NCBI GenBank assembly: GCA_937883885.1
Contig: CAKZXL010000456.1
Coordinates: forward strand, 1-64,000
Source: an uncultured Aquincola sp.
GTDB taxonomy: Bacteria > Pseudomonadota > Gammaproteobacteria > Burkholderiales > Burkholderiaceae
Length of the DNA stretch: 64,000 bases
Direction of reading: 5' to 3'
A program made the position numbers and the translations under genes. Below are positions 33,303 to 41,966 of the stretch, one piece after another. The notes beneath the pieces are model-generated. The model saw nothing but the letters and a program-made list of their open reading frames with translations, was not told the DNA's origin and made no database searches. How positions within the stretch are numbered: the stretch's first letter is position 1; the number at the start of each line of letters is the position of its first letter.

Positions 33303-34388
33303 ATGCTGATCGACCTGCACGCGCATGCTCCGCATCCCAACTACTACAACCAGCACCCGCACTGGGGCCCGTTTTTTGAGCGGCACGCCGATGGCGACGT
33401 GAAGCTGCGCGTGGGTGAGTGGATCCTTACGCTGGGCTCTCCGGAGCGCAAGGCGGCGGTGCGTGCCGGCACGCTGAAGATCGAGGACTACCTGGCGCGT
33501 TGGGCCGACCCGAAGACGCGACTGGCCGGTATGGATGCGGCGGGGCAGAACGCGCAGGTCGTGTCTGTGCCGTCGCACTGCTACATGTACTGGGCGGAGC
33601 CCGAGTTCGGCGTGCCTTTCGCGCAGAAGGTGAACGACACGCTGGCCGAGTATTGTTCGGCCGCGCCGAATCGGCTGATGGCATGGGCACACGCGCCCTT
33701 GAACGTGCCCGTCGAAGCGGCCAAGGAGATCCGACGTGCCTGCACCACGCTCGGCGCCAAGGGGCTGGTGGCGGGCGGTGCCAACTTCGGCGGTCTGGAG
33801 TTCGACTCGCCGGAGATGGACCCGGTGTGGGAAGCCCTGTGCGACGTCGATCTGCCGATGTTCGTGCATGGCTACAACCAATCGGTCACCTGGGGGAAGC
33901 AGGCCAACACCGACCGTTACGAAACCACCGCCATCGTCGGCATGAACTACGACGAAACACGCTGCTTCTGGTACCTGGTCAACGGCGGCGTGTTCGACCG
34001 CTTCCCGAACTTGAAGGTCTACATCACGCACGGCGGCGGCTTCGTGCCTTACCAGCTGGGTCGCTTGGCGCAGTGCAACCCCAACCTCGACACGCATCAC
34101 AACAAGAAGCCGGTACTTGAGTACCTGAACAACTTCTGGTTCGATGTCGAACTTCATGAACTGCCGATGCGTCAGGCATTGATCGACATCGTGGGCGCCG
34201 ATCGCATTCTCTACGGCAGCAATTTCGGTGGCAGCGACGCGGTGCGCCATGACCTGACGGATGGCCTGAAGATCTCCGATGCCGACCTGCAGAAGATCCG
34301 CTGGCAGAACGCCTGCAAGCTGCTGCACATCGACCCCGCCAAGGTTGGCGAGCCGACGCCCAAGCCTGCGCAAGCCGTCGCGGCATGA
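33303..34388 (+). CDS. amidohydrolase (ACMSD-like), paralogue 2 of 3
   Basis: A 361-residue amidohydrolase_2 family enzyme. The first metal motif H6-x-H8 is in MLIDLHAHAPHP; other conserved blocks are MFVHGYNQSVTWG, YITHGGGFVPYQLGRL and YGSNFGGSDAVRHDLTDGL. It is closely related to the protein at 22614 (same MLID start, same GANF and HGYNQS blocks). The stop overlaps the next gene start by 4 bases (ATGA). It heads the operon 33303-38451. Likely decarboxylase or hydrolase of a ring-cleavage product. Confidence 0.85.
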   Translation: MLIDLHAHAPHPNYYNQHPHWGPFFERHADGDVKLRVGEWILTLGSPERKAAVRAGTLKIEDYLARWADPKTRLAGMDAAGQNAQVVSVPSHCYMYWAEPEFGVPFAQKVNDTLAEYCSAAPNRLMAWAHAPLNVPVEAAKEIRRACTTLGAKGLVAGGANFGGLEFDSPEMDPVWEALCDVDLPMFVHGYNQSVTWGKQANTDRYETTAIVGMNYDETRCFWYLVNGGVFDRFPNLKVYITHGGGFVPYQLGRLAQCNPNLDTHHNKKPVLEYLNNFWFDVELHELPMRQALIDIVGADRILYGSNFGGSDAVRHDLTDGLKISDADLQKIRWQNACKLLHIDPAKVGEPTPKPAQAVAA

Positions 34389-35236
34389 AGATCGCCCGCT
34401 GCAGCGAAGCGGGCGGCCCGCCGTTCTGGGCCCTGGTCGACACCACGGCGCACACGGTGCAGGCCATCGTCGGCCCGTTCGACGAGTGGGCACCGCGGCT
34501 CACACGCGGCGAAGGGGTCGCGGCGCTCACGCTCACCGGCTCGGTTCGTCCGCTCGACGGCGTGCGCTTGCTGCCGCCGGTCGAACGCCACAAGCGGGTC
34601 GTGGTGGCCGGTGCCAACTACGCCAAGCACCTGGCGGGCGACTTCGGCATTCAGTCGCACAGCCAGCCTATCGCCTTCCTGAAGGCGCACGGCGCGTTGA
34701 TCGGCGCGCACGACCCCATCCGCTACCCCCCGTTGACGGAGGAGCTTGATCACGAGGTCGAACTGGTGGTGGTGATCGGTTCGTCCCATGTCGACCGCAA
34801 CGACCCGCTGTTGAGCGTGCTGGGCTACACCGTCGGCAACGACGTGAGCGCGCGCGACCTGCAGCGCAGCGGCCCGCCGGGCGTTGGCATGGACCTGTTC
34901 GCTGCCAAAAGCCAGGACCGCACGACCGGCCTCGGCCCCTGGATCGTCACGCGCGACGAGTTCGGCCCGGCCAGCCCGAGGCTGCGCCTGACGCTGGCCG
35001 TCAACGGCGATCTGCGTCAGGACGGAAACACTGCCGAGATGACTTGGGACGTGGCTGAACTGGTGCGTTTCGTCGACGAGCGTTCTAGTTTTGAGTGTGG
35101 CGACGTGATGTTCACCGGCTCGCCTGCCGGCACTGCTCAAGGCAGCGGCCGCTTTCTCAAGCCGGGCGACGTGGTGGAGGCCACGGTCGAGGGCATCGGA
35201 ACGCTGCGCAATGTGGTGGGCGACAAGGGTGGCTGA
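34385..35236 (+). CDS. fumarylacetoacetate hydrolase family protein, second copy
   Basis: A 283-residue FAH-family enzyme, shorter than the one at 24431. Metal-binding and catalytic blocks: VVVAGANYAKHLAGDFG, LDHEVELVVVIGSSH, GYTVGNDVSARDLQ and GDVMFTGSPAGTAQGSGRFL. It probably cleaves or hydrates a 2-oxo acid intermediate. ATG 34385 overlaps the amidohydrolase stop, coupling their translation. The pairing of amidohydrolase with FAH protein is also seen around 22614-25420. Confidence 0.88.
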   Translation: MKIARCSEAGGPPFWALVDTTAHTVQAIVGPFDEWAPRLTRGEGVAALTLTGSVRPLDGVRLLPPVERHKRVVVAGANYAKHLAGDFGIQSHSQPIAFLKAHGALIGAHDPIRYPPLTEELDHEVELVVVIGSSHVDRNDPLLSVLGYTVGNDVSARDLQRSGPPGVGMDLFAAKSQDRTTGLGPWIVTRDEFGPASPRLRLTLAVNGDLRQDGNTAEMTWDVAELVRFVDERSSFECGDVMFTGSPAGTAQGSGRFLKPGDVVEATVEGIGTLRNVVGDKGG

Positions 35237-35286
35237 CATGCGTCACACCCCGCTGAACGATTCGAAACAACTGGGAGGAGAGCCGC

Positions 35287-36195
35287 ATGCAATTGGCACG
35301 TGAGCACGAAAAGATCGTCGTCGTGGGCGCCGGTCTGATGGGAACGGGCATCGCCCACGCATTCGCGAGCTCGGGCTTCCCGACCGTGCTGGTTGACAAC
35401 CGGACGGAGGCCCTGGAGGGTTCGCGTGCCCAGATCGCCAAGATCCTCGACGATGGTGTGCGGCTGGGCAAGGTGGAGGCCTCCGTGGCCGACGCCTCGA
35501 AGGCACGCCTGGCCATCGACGGCGACCTGGCCCGGGCAGCGCGCGACGGCACGCTGCTGATCGAAACCGTGTCGGAGAAGCTGGACATCAAGCGCGCAGT
35601 CCTGTCCACCGCGCAGCCTGTGCTGGCTGAAGGTGCGCTCATGGCGACCAACACCTCGGCGCTCAGCGTCACCGAGATCGCTACCGCCGTGCCGCATCCC
35701 GAGCGGGTGATCGGCATGCACTTCTTCAACCCGGTGCACAAGATGAAGCTGGTCGAGTTGGTGCTGGGCCTGGCCACCAGCAGCGAGACCACAGCGCGCG
35801 CACGCGCGTATTCCGACGCCATCGGAAAGACCTCGATCATCGTCAACGAGTCCCCGGGGCTCACCACCAGCCGCATGTCAGCGCTCGCCGGCAATGAGGC
35901 AATGTGGATGCTGCAGGAGGGCACGGCCAGCGCGGAAGACATCGACACGGCGTTGCGCATGGGCTTCAACCATCCAATGGGTCCGCTGGAACTGGGCGAC
36001 CTCACGGGCTGGGACACGCGCCTGGCTGTGCTGAAGTACCTGCACTCGACCCTGGGCGACAAGTTCCGGCCTTGCCCGTTGATCATCAAGATGGTGGCGG
36101 CCGGCCGCCTCGGCCGCAAGACTGGTCACGGCGTCTACCGTTATGAAAATGGGCAGCGCGTGCCGGGCTCCGGCCTCAAGGCCAGCATGTTCTGA
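35287..36195 (+). CDS. 3-hydroxyacyl-CoA dehydrogenase
   Basis: A 302-residue single-function dehydrogenase, about the normal 280-300 residues. The NAD-binding motif VVGAGLMGTGIAHAFAS is at the N-terminus, the catalytic His block is GMHFFNPVHKMKLVEL, and the C-terminal dimerisation domain has MGFNHPMGPLELGDLTG. It oxidises a 3-hydroxyacyl-CoA to the ketone in beta-oxidation. A strong GGGAGGAG site precedes ATG 35287. The thiolase gene follows after 11 bases. Confidence 0.92.
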   Translation: MQLAREHEKIVVVGAGLMGTGIAHAFASSGFPTVLVDNRTEALEGSRAQIAKILDDGVRLGKVEASVADASKARLAIDGDLARAARDGTLLIETVSEKLDIKRAVLSTAQPVLAEGALMATNTSALSVTEIATAVPHPERVIGMHFFNPVHKMKLVELVLGLATSSETTARARAYSDAIGKTSIIVNESPGLTTSRMSALAGNEAMWMLQEGTASAEDIDTALRMGFNHPMGPLELGDLTGWDTRLAVLKYLHSTLGDKFRPCPLIIKMVAAGRLGRKTGHGVYRYENGQRVPGSGLKASMF

Positions 36196-36206
36196 GGTGA
36201 GCAGGC

Positions 36207-37379
36207 ATGAGTGATGTCGTCATTGTCGAGGCCGTTCGAACACCGATCGGCAAGTTCCGCGGCAGCCTGGCCGGCGTGCGCGCCGACCACCTCGGCGCGC
36301 ACGTACTGAATGAACTGCTGCAGCGCGCCGGGCTGAGCGCCGAGGTGGTCGACGACGTGATCTTCGGCTGCGTGACGCAGATCGGTGAACAGTCGGCGAA
36401 CATTGCGCGCACTGCGCTGCTCGGAGCTGGGTGGCCCGAAACGGTGCCGGGCCTCACGATCGACCGCAAGTGCGGCTCGGGTGAGGCGGCAGTGCATGTG
36501 GCGGCCGGTCTCATCAGCGCGGGGGCTGTACAGGTCGTGGTGGCCGGTGGCGCTGAGAACATGAGCCGTGTGCCTATGGGCAGCAACCGCGACCTGCACG
36601 GCGATGCTTTCGGCTGGCTGGCGGCTGAACGCTTCGAACTCACCAGCCAGGGAGAGGCGGCAGAGCGCGTGGCCGAGCTTTGGGGCTTCACGCGCGCCCA
36701 GCTCGACGCCTTTGCGGTGGAGAGCCATCGGCGTGCGGCCGCAGCGGCCGAGGCTGGCTTTTTCCGCCGCGAGATCGCGGCCGTGCCGGTCGGCAGCCTG
36801 CGCGAGAAATCCATCGAAGGCGAAGCCTCGGTGTTCACTGCCGACGAGACCATCCGGCCTGGGACCCATGCCGACAAGCTGGCGACTTTGAAGAGCAGTT
36901 TTCGACCTGCGGGTTTGATGACGGCCGGCAATTCGTCGCAGATTTCCGACGGTGCGGCCGTGCTGCTGCTGATGTCCGCCGAGGCGGCGCAGCGTCTTGG
37001 CGTCAAGCCGCGGGCTCGCATCAAGGCATTCACGACGGTGGGATCCGACCCCACACTGATGCTCACCGGCCCTATCGAGGCTACGCGACGCGTGCTTGCG
37101 CAAGCCGGGCTCGTGCCTTCGGACATCGACCTCTTCGAGGTGAACGAGGCCTTCGCGCCGGTGCCGCTGGCGTGGATGTACGAGCTGGGCGTGCCGCACG
37201 ACAAGCTCAATGTCAACGGAGGCGCCATCGCGCTGGGGCATCCGCTGGGTGCCAGCGGCGCACGCATCATGACGTCGCTGCTGCACGAGTTGGAACGTCG
37301 CGGTGCGCGTTATGGCGTTCAAGCCATCTGCTGTGCAGGTGGCCTGGGCACGGCAACGCTGATCGAACGCCTGGGCTGA
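36207..37379 (+). CDS. acetyl-CoA acetyltransferase / 3-ketoacyl-CoA thiolase
   Basis: A 390-residue classical thiolase. The nucleophile is C89 in DRKCGSGEAA; the C-terminal motifs are NVNGGAIALGHPLGASGAR (His) and AICCAGGLGTA (second Cys). It begins VVIVEAVRTPIGKFRG, the standard N-terminus. It removes acetyl-CoA from the 3-ketoacyl-CoA formed by the upstream dehydrogenase. Unlike the Ltp-type protein at 21004, all catalytic residues are present. Confidence 0.93.
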   Translation: MSDVVIVEAVRTPIGKFRGSLAGVRADHLGAHVLNELLQRAGLSAEVVDDVIFGCVTQIGEQSANIARTALLGAGWPETVPGLTIDRKCGSGEAAVHVAAGLISAGAVQVVVAGGAENMSRVPMGSNRDLHGDAFGWLAAERFELTSQGEAAERVAELWGFTRAQLDAFAVESHRRAAAAAEAGFFRREIAAVPVGSLREKSIEGEASVFTADETIRPGTHADKLATLKSSFRPAGLMTAGNSSQISDGAAVLLLMSAEAAQRLGVKPRARIKAFTTVGSDPTLMLTGPIEATRRVLAQAGLVPSDIDLFEVNEAFAPVPLAWMYELGVPHDKLNVNGGAIALGHPLGASGARIMTSLLHELERRGARYGVQAICCAGGLGTATLIERLG

Positions 37380-37387
37380 CGTCGGAC

Positions 37388-37906
37388 ATGCCGCGCCTGC
37401 CGCTTCTACCGCTGGCTGAGTTCCCCGGTCCACTGCGCGATGCCCTGGCACGCGGACGTGCCAGCGGCATGCTCAGCACCTGCGTGCCGGTGCAGATCTG
37501 GGCGCACCGGCCGCAGGTGGCGCTGGCCTGGCTGGCCACGCTGGAAGCGCTGCATGAGCACAGCCTGCTCGATGCGAGGCTGCGCGAACTGGTGCGGTTG
37601 CGCATCGCATCGATCACCAGCTGCCAAGCGTGTCAGCTGGCGCGCAAGACCGACACCGTCACCGACGAAGATCTGAGCTGCCTGTCGACCGATCACGCGC
37701 GTTTCAGCGCGTCGGAGCAGGCGGCACTGCGCTACGCGGCGCTGTTCGCCGCCGACCCCATGGCCATCGACGACGCCGTGTTCGAGTCCCTCAAGCAGGT
37801 CTTCACGGTGCCGGAGATCGTTGAACTCAATCTGTACTGCGCCTTGATGCTGGCTGGTGGCCGCATGACCTTGGTGCAGCAGGCTTATGCAGAGGACGCC
37901 ACGTGA
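37388..37906 (+). CDS. carboxymuconolactone decarboxylase / AhpD-like protein
   Basis: A 172-residue helical protein of the CMD/AhpD superfamily. The core block is LDARLRELVRLRIASITSCQACQLARK. It has the CxxC pair (CQAC) of AhpD-type members, but the usual following His is not present (ARK). The rest, LNLYCALMLAGGRM, fits the family. It could be a peroxidase-like reductant or a gamma-lactone decarboxylase. It begins 8 bases after the thiolase stop and overlaps the glutathione peroxidase start. Confidence 0.78.
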   Translation: MPRLPLLPLAEFPGPLRDALARGRASGMLSTCVPVQIWAHRPQVALAWLATLEALHEHSLLDARLRELVRLRIASITSCQACQLARKTDTVTDEDLSCLSTDHARFSASEQAALRYAALFAADPMAIDDAVFESLKQVFTVPEIVELNLYCALMLAGGRMTLVQQAYAEDAT

Positions 37907-38451
37907 GCACACCCTTGTACGACATCCCGCTCGAACGCCTGGACGGCACCGCAACAGCGCTCGCTGACTACCGCGGCCAGGTGCTTTTGATCGTCAATCT
38001 GGCGTCCAAATGCGGCCTGACGCCGCAGTACGCTGGTCTGCAGGCGCTGTTCGAGCGCTTTCAGCCGCGCGGCCTGCAGGTCCTCGGCTTCCCCTGCAAC
38101 GACTTCGGTGCTCAGGAGCCCGGCTCGTCCGAGGAGATCGGAGCCTTCTGCACGACCCACTACGACGTTCGCTTCCCGATGTTCGCCAAGCTTCGCATCA
38201 ACAGCAAGCCGCGCCACCCGTTGTACGCCGAGCTGATCGCCGCGCAGCCGGTGGCACGCGAGTCGGGCAGTGACCAGTTGCGCCAGACGCTGGCCAAGCA
38301 TGGCCTGCTGCCCCAGCACGAAGGCGATGTGACCTGGAACTTCGAGAAGTTCCTTGTCGGCCGCGATGGCCGCGTGCTTGATCGTTTCGCGCCCGACACC
38401 GCACCGGACGATCCGGCGCTGGTCTCGGCCATCGAGGCCGCGCTCGGCTAA
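37903..38451 (+). CDS. glutathione peroxidase family protein
   Basis: A 182-residue thiol peroxidase of the glutathione-peroxidase family. Peroxidatic C37 is in NLASKCGLTPQY, followed by GFPCNDFGAQEPGS and, near the C-terminus, WNFEKFLV, giving the Cys-Gln-Trp-Asn set. The start is GTG 37903, overlapping the CMD stop (GTGA). It reduces hydroperoxides, which fits protection against by-products of the oxygenases. It ends the operon that starts at 33303. Confidence 0.92.
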   Translation: MSTPLYDIPLERLDGTATALADYRGQVLLIVNLASKCGLTPQYAGLQALFERFQPRGLQVLGFPCNDFGAQEPGSSEEIGAFCTTHYDVRFPMFAKLRINSKPRHPLYAELIAAQPVARESGSDQLRQTLAKHGLLPQHEGDVTWNFEKFLVGRDGRVLDRFAPDTAPDDPALVSAIEAALG

Positions 38452-38513
38452 GCGGCCGCGCTGCTCCCTGCAACGCAGCGGCCTCGGTTCCCAGGGACCG
38501 GCCACAAGACACG

Positions 38514-38758
38514 ATGCCCATCGCTCCTGCTGAACCCGATGCGCTGCACGGCCTCGTCGTTGTGGAGCTCGCCACCGGCCCGGCCGGCCCAGGCGAAGCG
38601 CACTACCTGCATGGCGACCTCCGCAACCCCAGGGGGTTGAACGTGCCTTCGCAACCGCGGCCGAGCGGATCGCCGATGCCGACGGGTACCGGTTGTTCGA
38701 CCTCAACGCCCGCGGCTGGCTGCACATCAGGGTCGATGGTGGCCTGATGATTCCGTGA
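38514..38758 (+). pseudogene. decayed gene relic, start resembles a class III CoA-transferase
   Basis: The 332-base gap 38452-38783 has no intact gene. From 38514 the frame reads DALHGLVVVELATGPAG, which resembles the N-terminus of CaiB/BaiF-type CoA transferases (usually LxGxRVxELG). A second frame from 38639 to the TGA at 38758 reads 39 coding-like residues (ATAAERIADADGYRLFDLN and onwards). The two frames together look like deletion remnants. Identity is tentative. Confidence 0.35.
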
Positions 38759-38783
38759 TTCCAGTCGCGGAGGAAGACCCAGG

Positions 38784-39701
38784 ATGCGACTCACCCGAAC
38801 ACAAACCTTGGCGCTGGCGCTGCTCACGCTCTTCTGGGGTGCGAACTGGCCCGTGATGAAGCTTGCCGTCGACCATTTCCCGCCGATGAGCTTTCGTGCG
38901 CTGTCCATGCTGCTCGGCCTGCCGTGCCTGGCCATCGGTCTGCTGTGGTGCCGCGTGCCGTTTGCGCTCCCGCGGCGCTTCTGGGTGTCAGTGGCGGGCC
39001 TGGCGCTGACCAACATGGTGGTGTGGCATGTGGCGCTGATGCTGGCGCTGCCCCACCTGAGCTCAGGTCGCGCGGCGATACTGGGCTACACCATGCCGGT
39101 CTTCTCCGCCCTCTGGGGGCTGATGCTCTACGGTCAGCGTTTCGACGGGCGGCAACTCTTCGGGGTGGCATCGGCCGGCCTGGGTGTCCTGCTGCTGCTG
39201 TGGCACGAGTTCTCCCGCTTGAGCGGCGCGCCTGTCGCTGCCGCCACCTTGCTGTCCGGCGCCGCCGTGTGGGCGCTCGGCACGCAGCAGCTTCGGCGAG
39301 CCGCCCTGCCAGTGCCCACCCTGACCATCGCTTTCTGGATGACCGCCATCACCACGGGTGTGGTCTGCATGCTGGCCGCGCTGACGGAATCTCAGCGCTG
39401 GGCCCCGCCTGACCGCACCACCTGGTCTGCCATCGCCTACAACGCCGTGCTGATCTTCGGCTTCTGCCATGCGGCCTGGTTCGCATTGGCGCGTGCGCTG
39501 CCACCGGTGGCCTCGAGCGTGAGCGTGAGCCTCATTCCGGTGCTGGGGCTGTTGTCGGGCGCATGGTGGCTGGGCGAAGAGCTCCATTGGCAGGACGGTG
39601 CGGCCATCCTGTCCATCGTCGCTGCAATCGTTGCGGTACTGTGGCCCGTGCAAACGAAAGTGTCTTGTGCCCCAGCTGCAGACTCGCGGCGAGTCGCCTG
39701 A
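38784..39701 (+). CDS. EamA/DMT-superfamily transporter
   Basis: A 305-residue inner-membrane protein with ten predicted helices in two EamA repeats (about 10-140 and 150-295). The start TLALALLTLFWGANWPVMKLAVD is typical, as is LPPVASSVSVSLIPVLGLLSGAWWLGE in the second repeat. These proteins export small metabolites. A GGAGGAAGA site lies before ATG 38784. Its end overlaps the following MFS gene. Confidence 0.87.
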   Translation: MRLTRTQTLALALLTLFWGANWPVMKLAVDHFPPMSFRALSMLLGLPCLAIGLLWCRVPFALPRRFWVSVAGLALTNMVVWHVALMLALPHLSSGRAAILGYTMPVFSALWGLMLYGQRFDGRQLFGVASAGLGVLLLLWHEFSRLSGAPVAAATLLSGAAVWALGTQQLRRAALPVPTLTIAFWMTAITTGVVCMLAALTESQRWAPPDRTTWSAIAYNAVLIFGFCHAAWFALARALPPVASSVSVSLIPVLGLLSGAWWLGEELHWQDGAAILSIVAAIVAVLWPVQTKVSCAPAADSRRVA

Positions 39702-40917
39702 AGCGGCGCCCTCCGAGCCTTCGCTGCACCGTGCTCTGCTGGCATTGGTGGTGTGCCAGATTGGCTTGCATGCCTGCACGCAGGGCGTGCGGTTGGCTGC
39801 ACCGCTGCAGGCCCTCCAGGGGGGCCAGGGGCCTGCGGCCATCGGACTGCTGATGGCCATGTTCGCGCTGCTGCCGGCCCTGCTGGCCTTGCCGGCGGGG
39901 CGCATGTCCGACCGCTACGGCTACCACCGGCCGGCGCGCATCGCGGGGGCGCTGTCTTTGGTGGGCACCGGTGTCGCGTGGCTGGACAGCCACTACGCGG
40001 CCCTTTGTGCGGCTGCGGCTCTGTGTGGCGCCGGCTCCGGGTTCGGGATGATCGCCGTACAGCGCGCCGCCGGCCGCATGGCCCGCAGCCGTGCGGAGCG
40101 ACTGCGCATCTTCAGCTGGGTGGCCATGGCACCTGCAGTGGCCGGGCTCGCGGGTCCGATCCTGACGGGCGTATGGATCGACCATGCCGGTTTTCGCAGC
40201 GCGTTCGCCGCGCTGGCGCTGCTGCCGGCTGCGATGCTGCTGGTGGCGCAGCTGGTGCCGCAGGAGACCGGTCGCCTGCCAATCCCGGCCGCGGGGAGCG
40301 CTGCGGCCAGACCGAGGCCGGCCTGGGAGCTGCTGCGTGCCGCGCCTTTCCGGCGCCTGCTCCTGGTCAACTGGCTGGTCGCCACGAGCTGGGACGTCTT
40401 CGGCTTCGCGCTGCCCATCCTCGGGCACGGGCGGGGCCTCAGCGCTGCAGCGATCGGCAGTGTGCTGGCCGCTTATGCCGCGTCTTCGATGGCGGTGCGA
40501 CTGTTGATTCCGCTGCTGGCGCACCGGCTCTCGCCACGCTGGGTGATGAGCGGCACGCTGTTGATGGTCGCAGCCGTGTTCGCCGCGTTTCCGCTGCTGC
40601 CGGGGGTCGGACCCATGGCGGTCGCTGCGGCGGTGCTGGGGCTGGCGCTCGGCGCGGTGCAGCCGGCCATCCTGTCCAGTGTGCACGACGTGGCACCGAT
40701 GCAGCGCCAGGGCGAGGCGCTGGCCGTGCGTTCAATGACGGTCCATGTCTCGATGGCGGCCATGCCGCTCATCTTCGGTGCTCTCGGCAGCTCGCTGGGG
40801 GCGGCGCCACTGTTCTGGCTGATGGCGCTGGCCACCGGAGCCGGTGCACTGCAGGCGTGTGGTGTACGGGCGCAGCCAGTCAATCCAATGTCTTTGCAAC
40901 AGGAGTCCAAGCGATGA
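39667..40917 (+). CDS. MFS transporter
   Basis: A 416-residue MFS protein starting at GTG 39667, which overlaps the EamA gene by 35 bases. It has 12 hydrophobic helices; the loop 2-3 motif is GRMSDRYGYHRP. It does not share the landmarks of the three related MFS genes in this window and resembles drug/metabolite efflux members instead. The start is uncertain because no ATG with a ribosome site precedes the first helix (LLALVVCQIGLHACTQG). It is followed 37 bases later by the oxidoreductase gene. Confidence 0.8.
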   Translation: MPQLQTRGESPEAAPSEPSLHRALLALVVCQIGLHACTQGVRLAAPLQALQGGQGPAAIGLLMAMFALLPALLALPAGRMSDRYGYHRPARIAGALSLVGTGVAWLDSHYAALCAAAALCGAGSGFGMIAVQRAAGRMARSRAERLRIFSWVAMAPAVAGLAGPILTGVWIDHAGFRSAFAALALLPAAMLLVAQLVPQETGRLPIPAAGSAAARPRPAWELLRAAPFRRLLLVNWLVATSWDVFGFALPILGHGRGLSAAAIGSVLAAYAASSMAVRLLIPLLAHRLSPRWVMSGTLLMVAAVFAAFPLLPGVGPMAVAAAVLGLALGAVQPAILSSVHDVAPMQRQGEALAVRSMTVHVSMAAMPLIFGALGSSLGAAPLFWLMALATGAGALQACGVRAQPVNPMSLQQESKR

Positions 40918-40954
40918 AGAAGAACAAGCGTGTCCAAACCGGCGGGAGCTGCGC

Positions 40955-41881
40955 ATGAAAGCGGCCGTGATTGCCGAGCGCGGTGCAGCGCCTGTGGTGG
41001 CCGATTTCCGAGAGCCCGTGGCGCAGGAAGGTGCCGTACTGATCGATGTCGATACGGCCGGGCTCGGCGGCTGGGACGTCTTGGGCGCCTACCGGCTGGG
41101 TGTCGAATTTCCCTGTGTGATCCGAGGCGAAGGTGTGGGCCGCGACCCGTCGGGCCGGCGTGTGTACTTTGGCGAGCGATCGGTGCAGCCTTTCGGGGCC
41201 TGGGCCGAGCGCACGCTGGTGCCCATGGCCGAGGTATGGGCCGTGCCTGACGACATCGACGACGCCACTGCCATCACCATGGGCATTGCGGCGACGGGCG
41301 CCTGGGTGCCACTGGAGCAGGCGCGCATCCAGCCCGGCGAGCAGGTGCTGGTGCTGGGTGCCACTGGGACGTTGGGCCAGCTGGCCCTGCAGATGGCCCG
41401 GCGCCTGGGAGCGGGCAAGGTGGTGGGCGCGGCTCGTTCCGAACAGGCGCTGGCACTGCTGAAGGCCAAAGGCTGGTGCGACGACGTGGTGAAGATGGGG
41501 GGCTCCGACGACGCGGCGGCCCTCAAGCAGGTCGCGGGCGCAGGGTTTGACGTCGTGCTCGACCTCGTGTGCGGCGCGCCGATGATCGCGGCGCTCAAGG
41601 CCACCCGCTGGGGTGCGCGGATATTCACCATCGGCACAGGCGCGGGCAGGCAGGTGCCCCTCGATATCGCCGACCTGCTGTTCCGAACGCTGTCGTGCAT
41701 CGGCACGGGGCAGCGTCCACCGGCTGATCGGCAGGGCATCTGGGAGCGCCTGCTGCAGTTGCATCGCGAGCAGCCGTTCGAGGTCGAGCACCAGCGATTC
41801 ACGTTCGATCAGGCTGCGCAGGCCTGGGCAGCCCAGGTGGCAAGCCCGCACGGCAAGATCACCGCAAGCCTGCGCGGGTGA
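40955..41881 (+). CDS. zinc-independent quinone oxidoreductase-like (MDR) enzyme
   Basis: A 308-residue medium-chain reductase/dehydrogenase. It starts MKAAVIAERGAAPVV and has the nucleotide-binding block VLVLGATGTLGQLALQMARRLG and AYRLGVEFPCVIRGEGVG near the N-terminus. The zinc-binding residues of alcohol dehydrogenases are absent, which fits NADPH:quinone reductase or enoyl reductase types. It probably reduces an enone or quinone intermediate. Last gene of the operon 38784-41881. Confidence 0.83.
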   Translation: MKAAVIAERGAAPVVADFREPVAQEGAVLIDVDTAGLGGWDVLGAYRLGVEFPCVIRGEGVGRDPSGRRVYFGERSVQPFGAWAERTLVPMAEVWAVPDDIDDATAITMGIAATGAWVPLEQARIQPGEQVLVLGATGTLGQLALQMARRLGAGKVVGAARSEQALALLKAKGWCDDVVKMGGSDDAAALKQVAGAGFDVVLDLVCGAPMIAALKATRWGARIFTIGTGAGRQVPLDIADLLFRTLSCIGTGQRPPADRQGIWERLLQLHREQPFEVEHQRFTFDQAAQAWAAQVASPHGKITASLRG

Positions 41882-41897
41882 GCGGCGGATAGGAATA

Positions 41898-41926
41898 AAC
41901 ACCAATGTCAAAATGACATTGGTGTT
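41898..41926. promoter_or_regulatory. perfect 13-base inverted repeat, operator candidate
   Basis: AACACCAATGTCA (41898-41910), AAA, TGACATTGGTGTT (41914-41926). It lies 40 bases before the flavin monooxygenase gene. It is AT-containing, is not followed by a T-run and is the right size for a TetR dimer pair, so the TetR protein encoded two genes downstream is the likely binder. Confidence 0.7.
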
Positions 41927-41966
41927 GATTAAATGGTCGCCATTGCCACCTCCCTGGAGTTGATCG

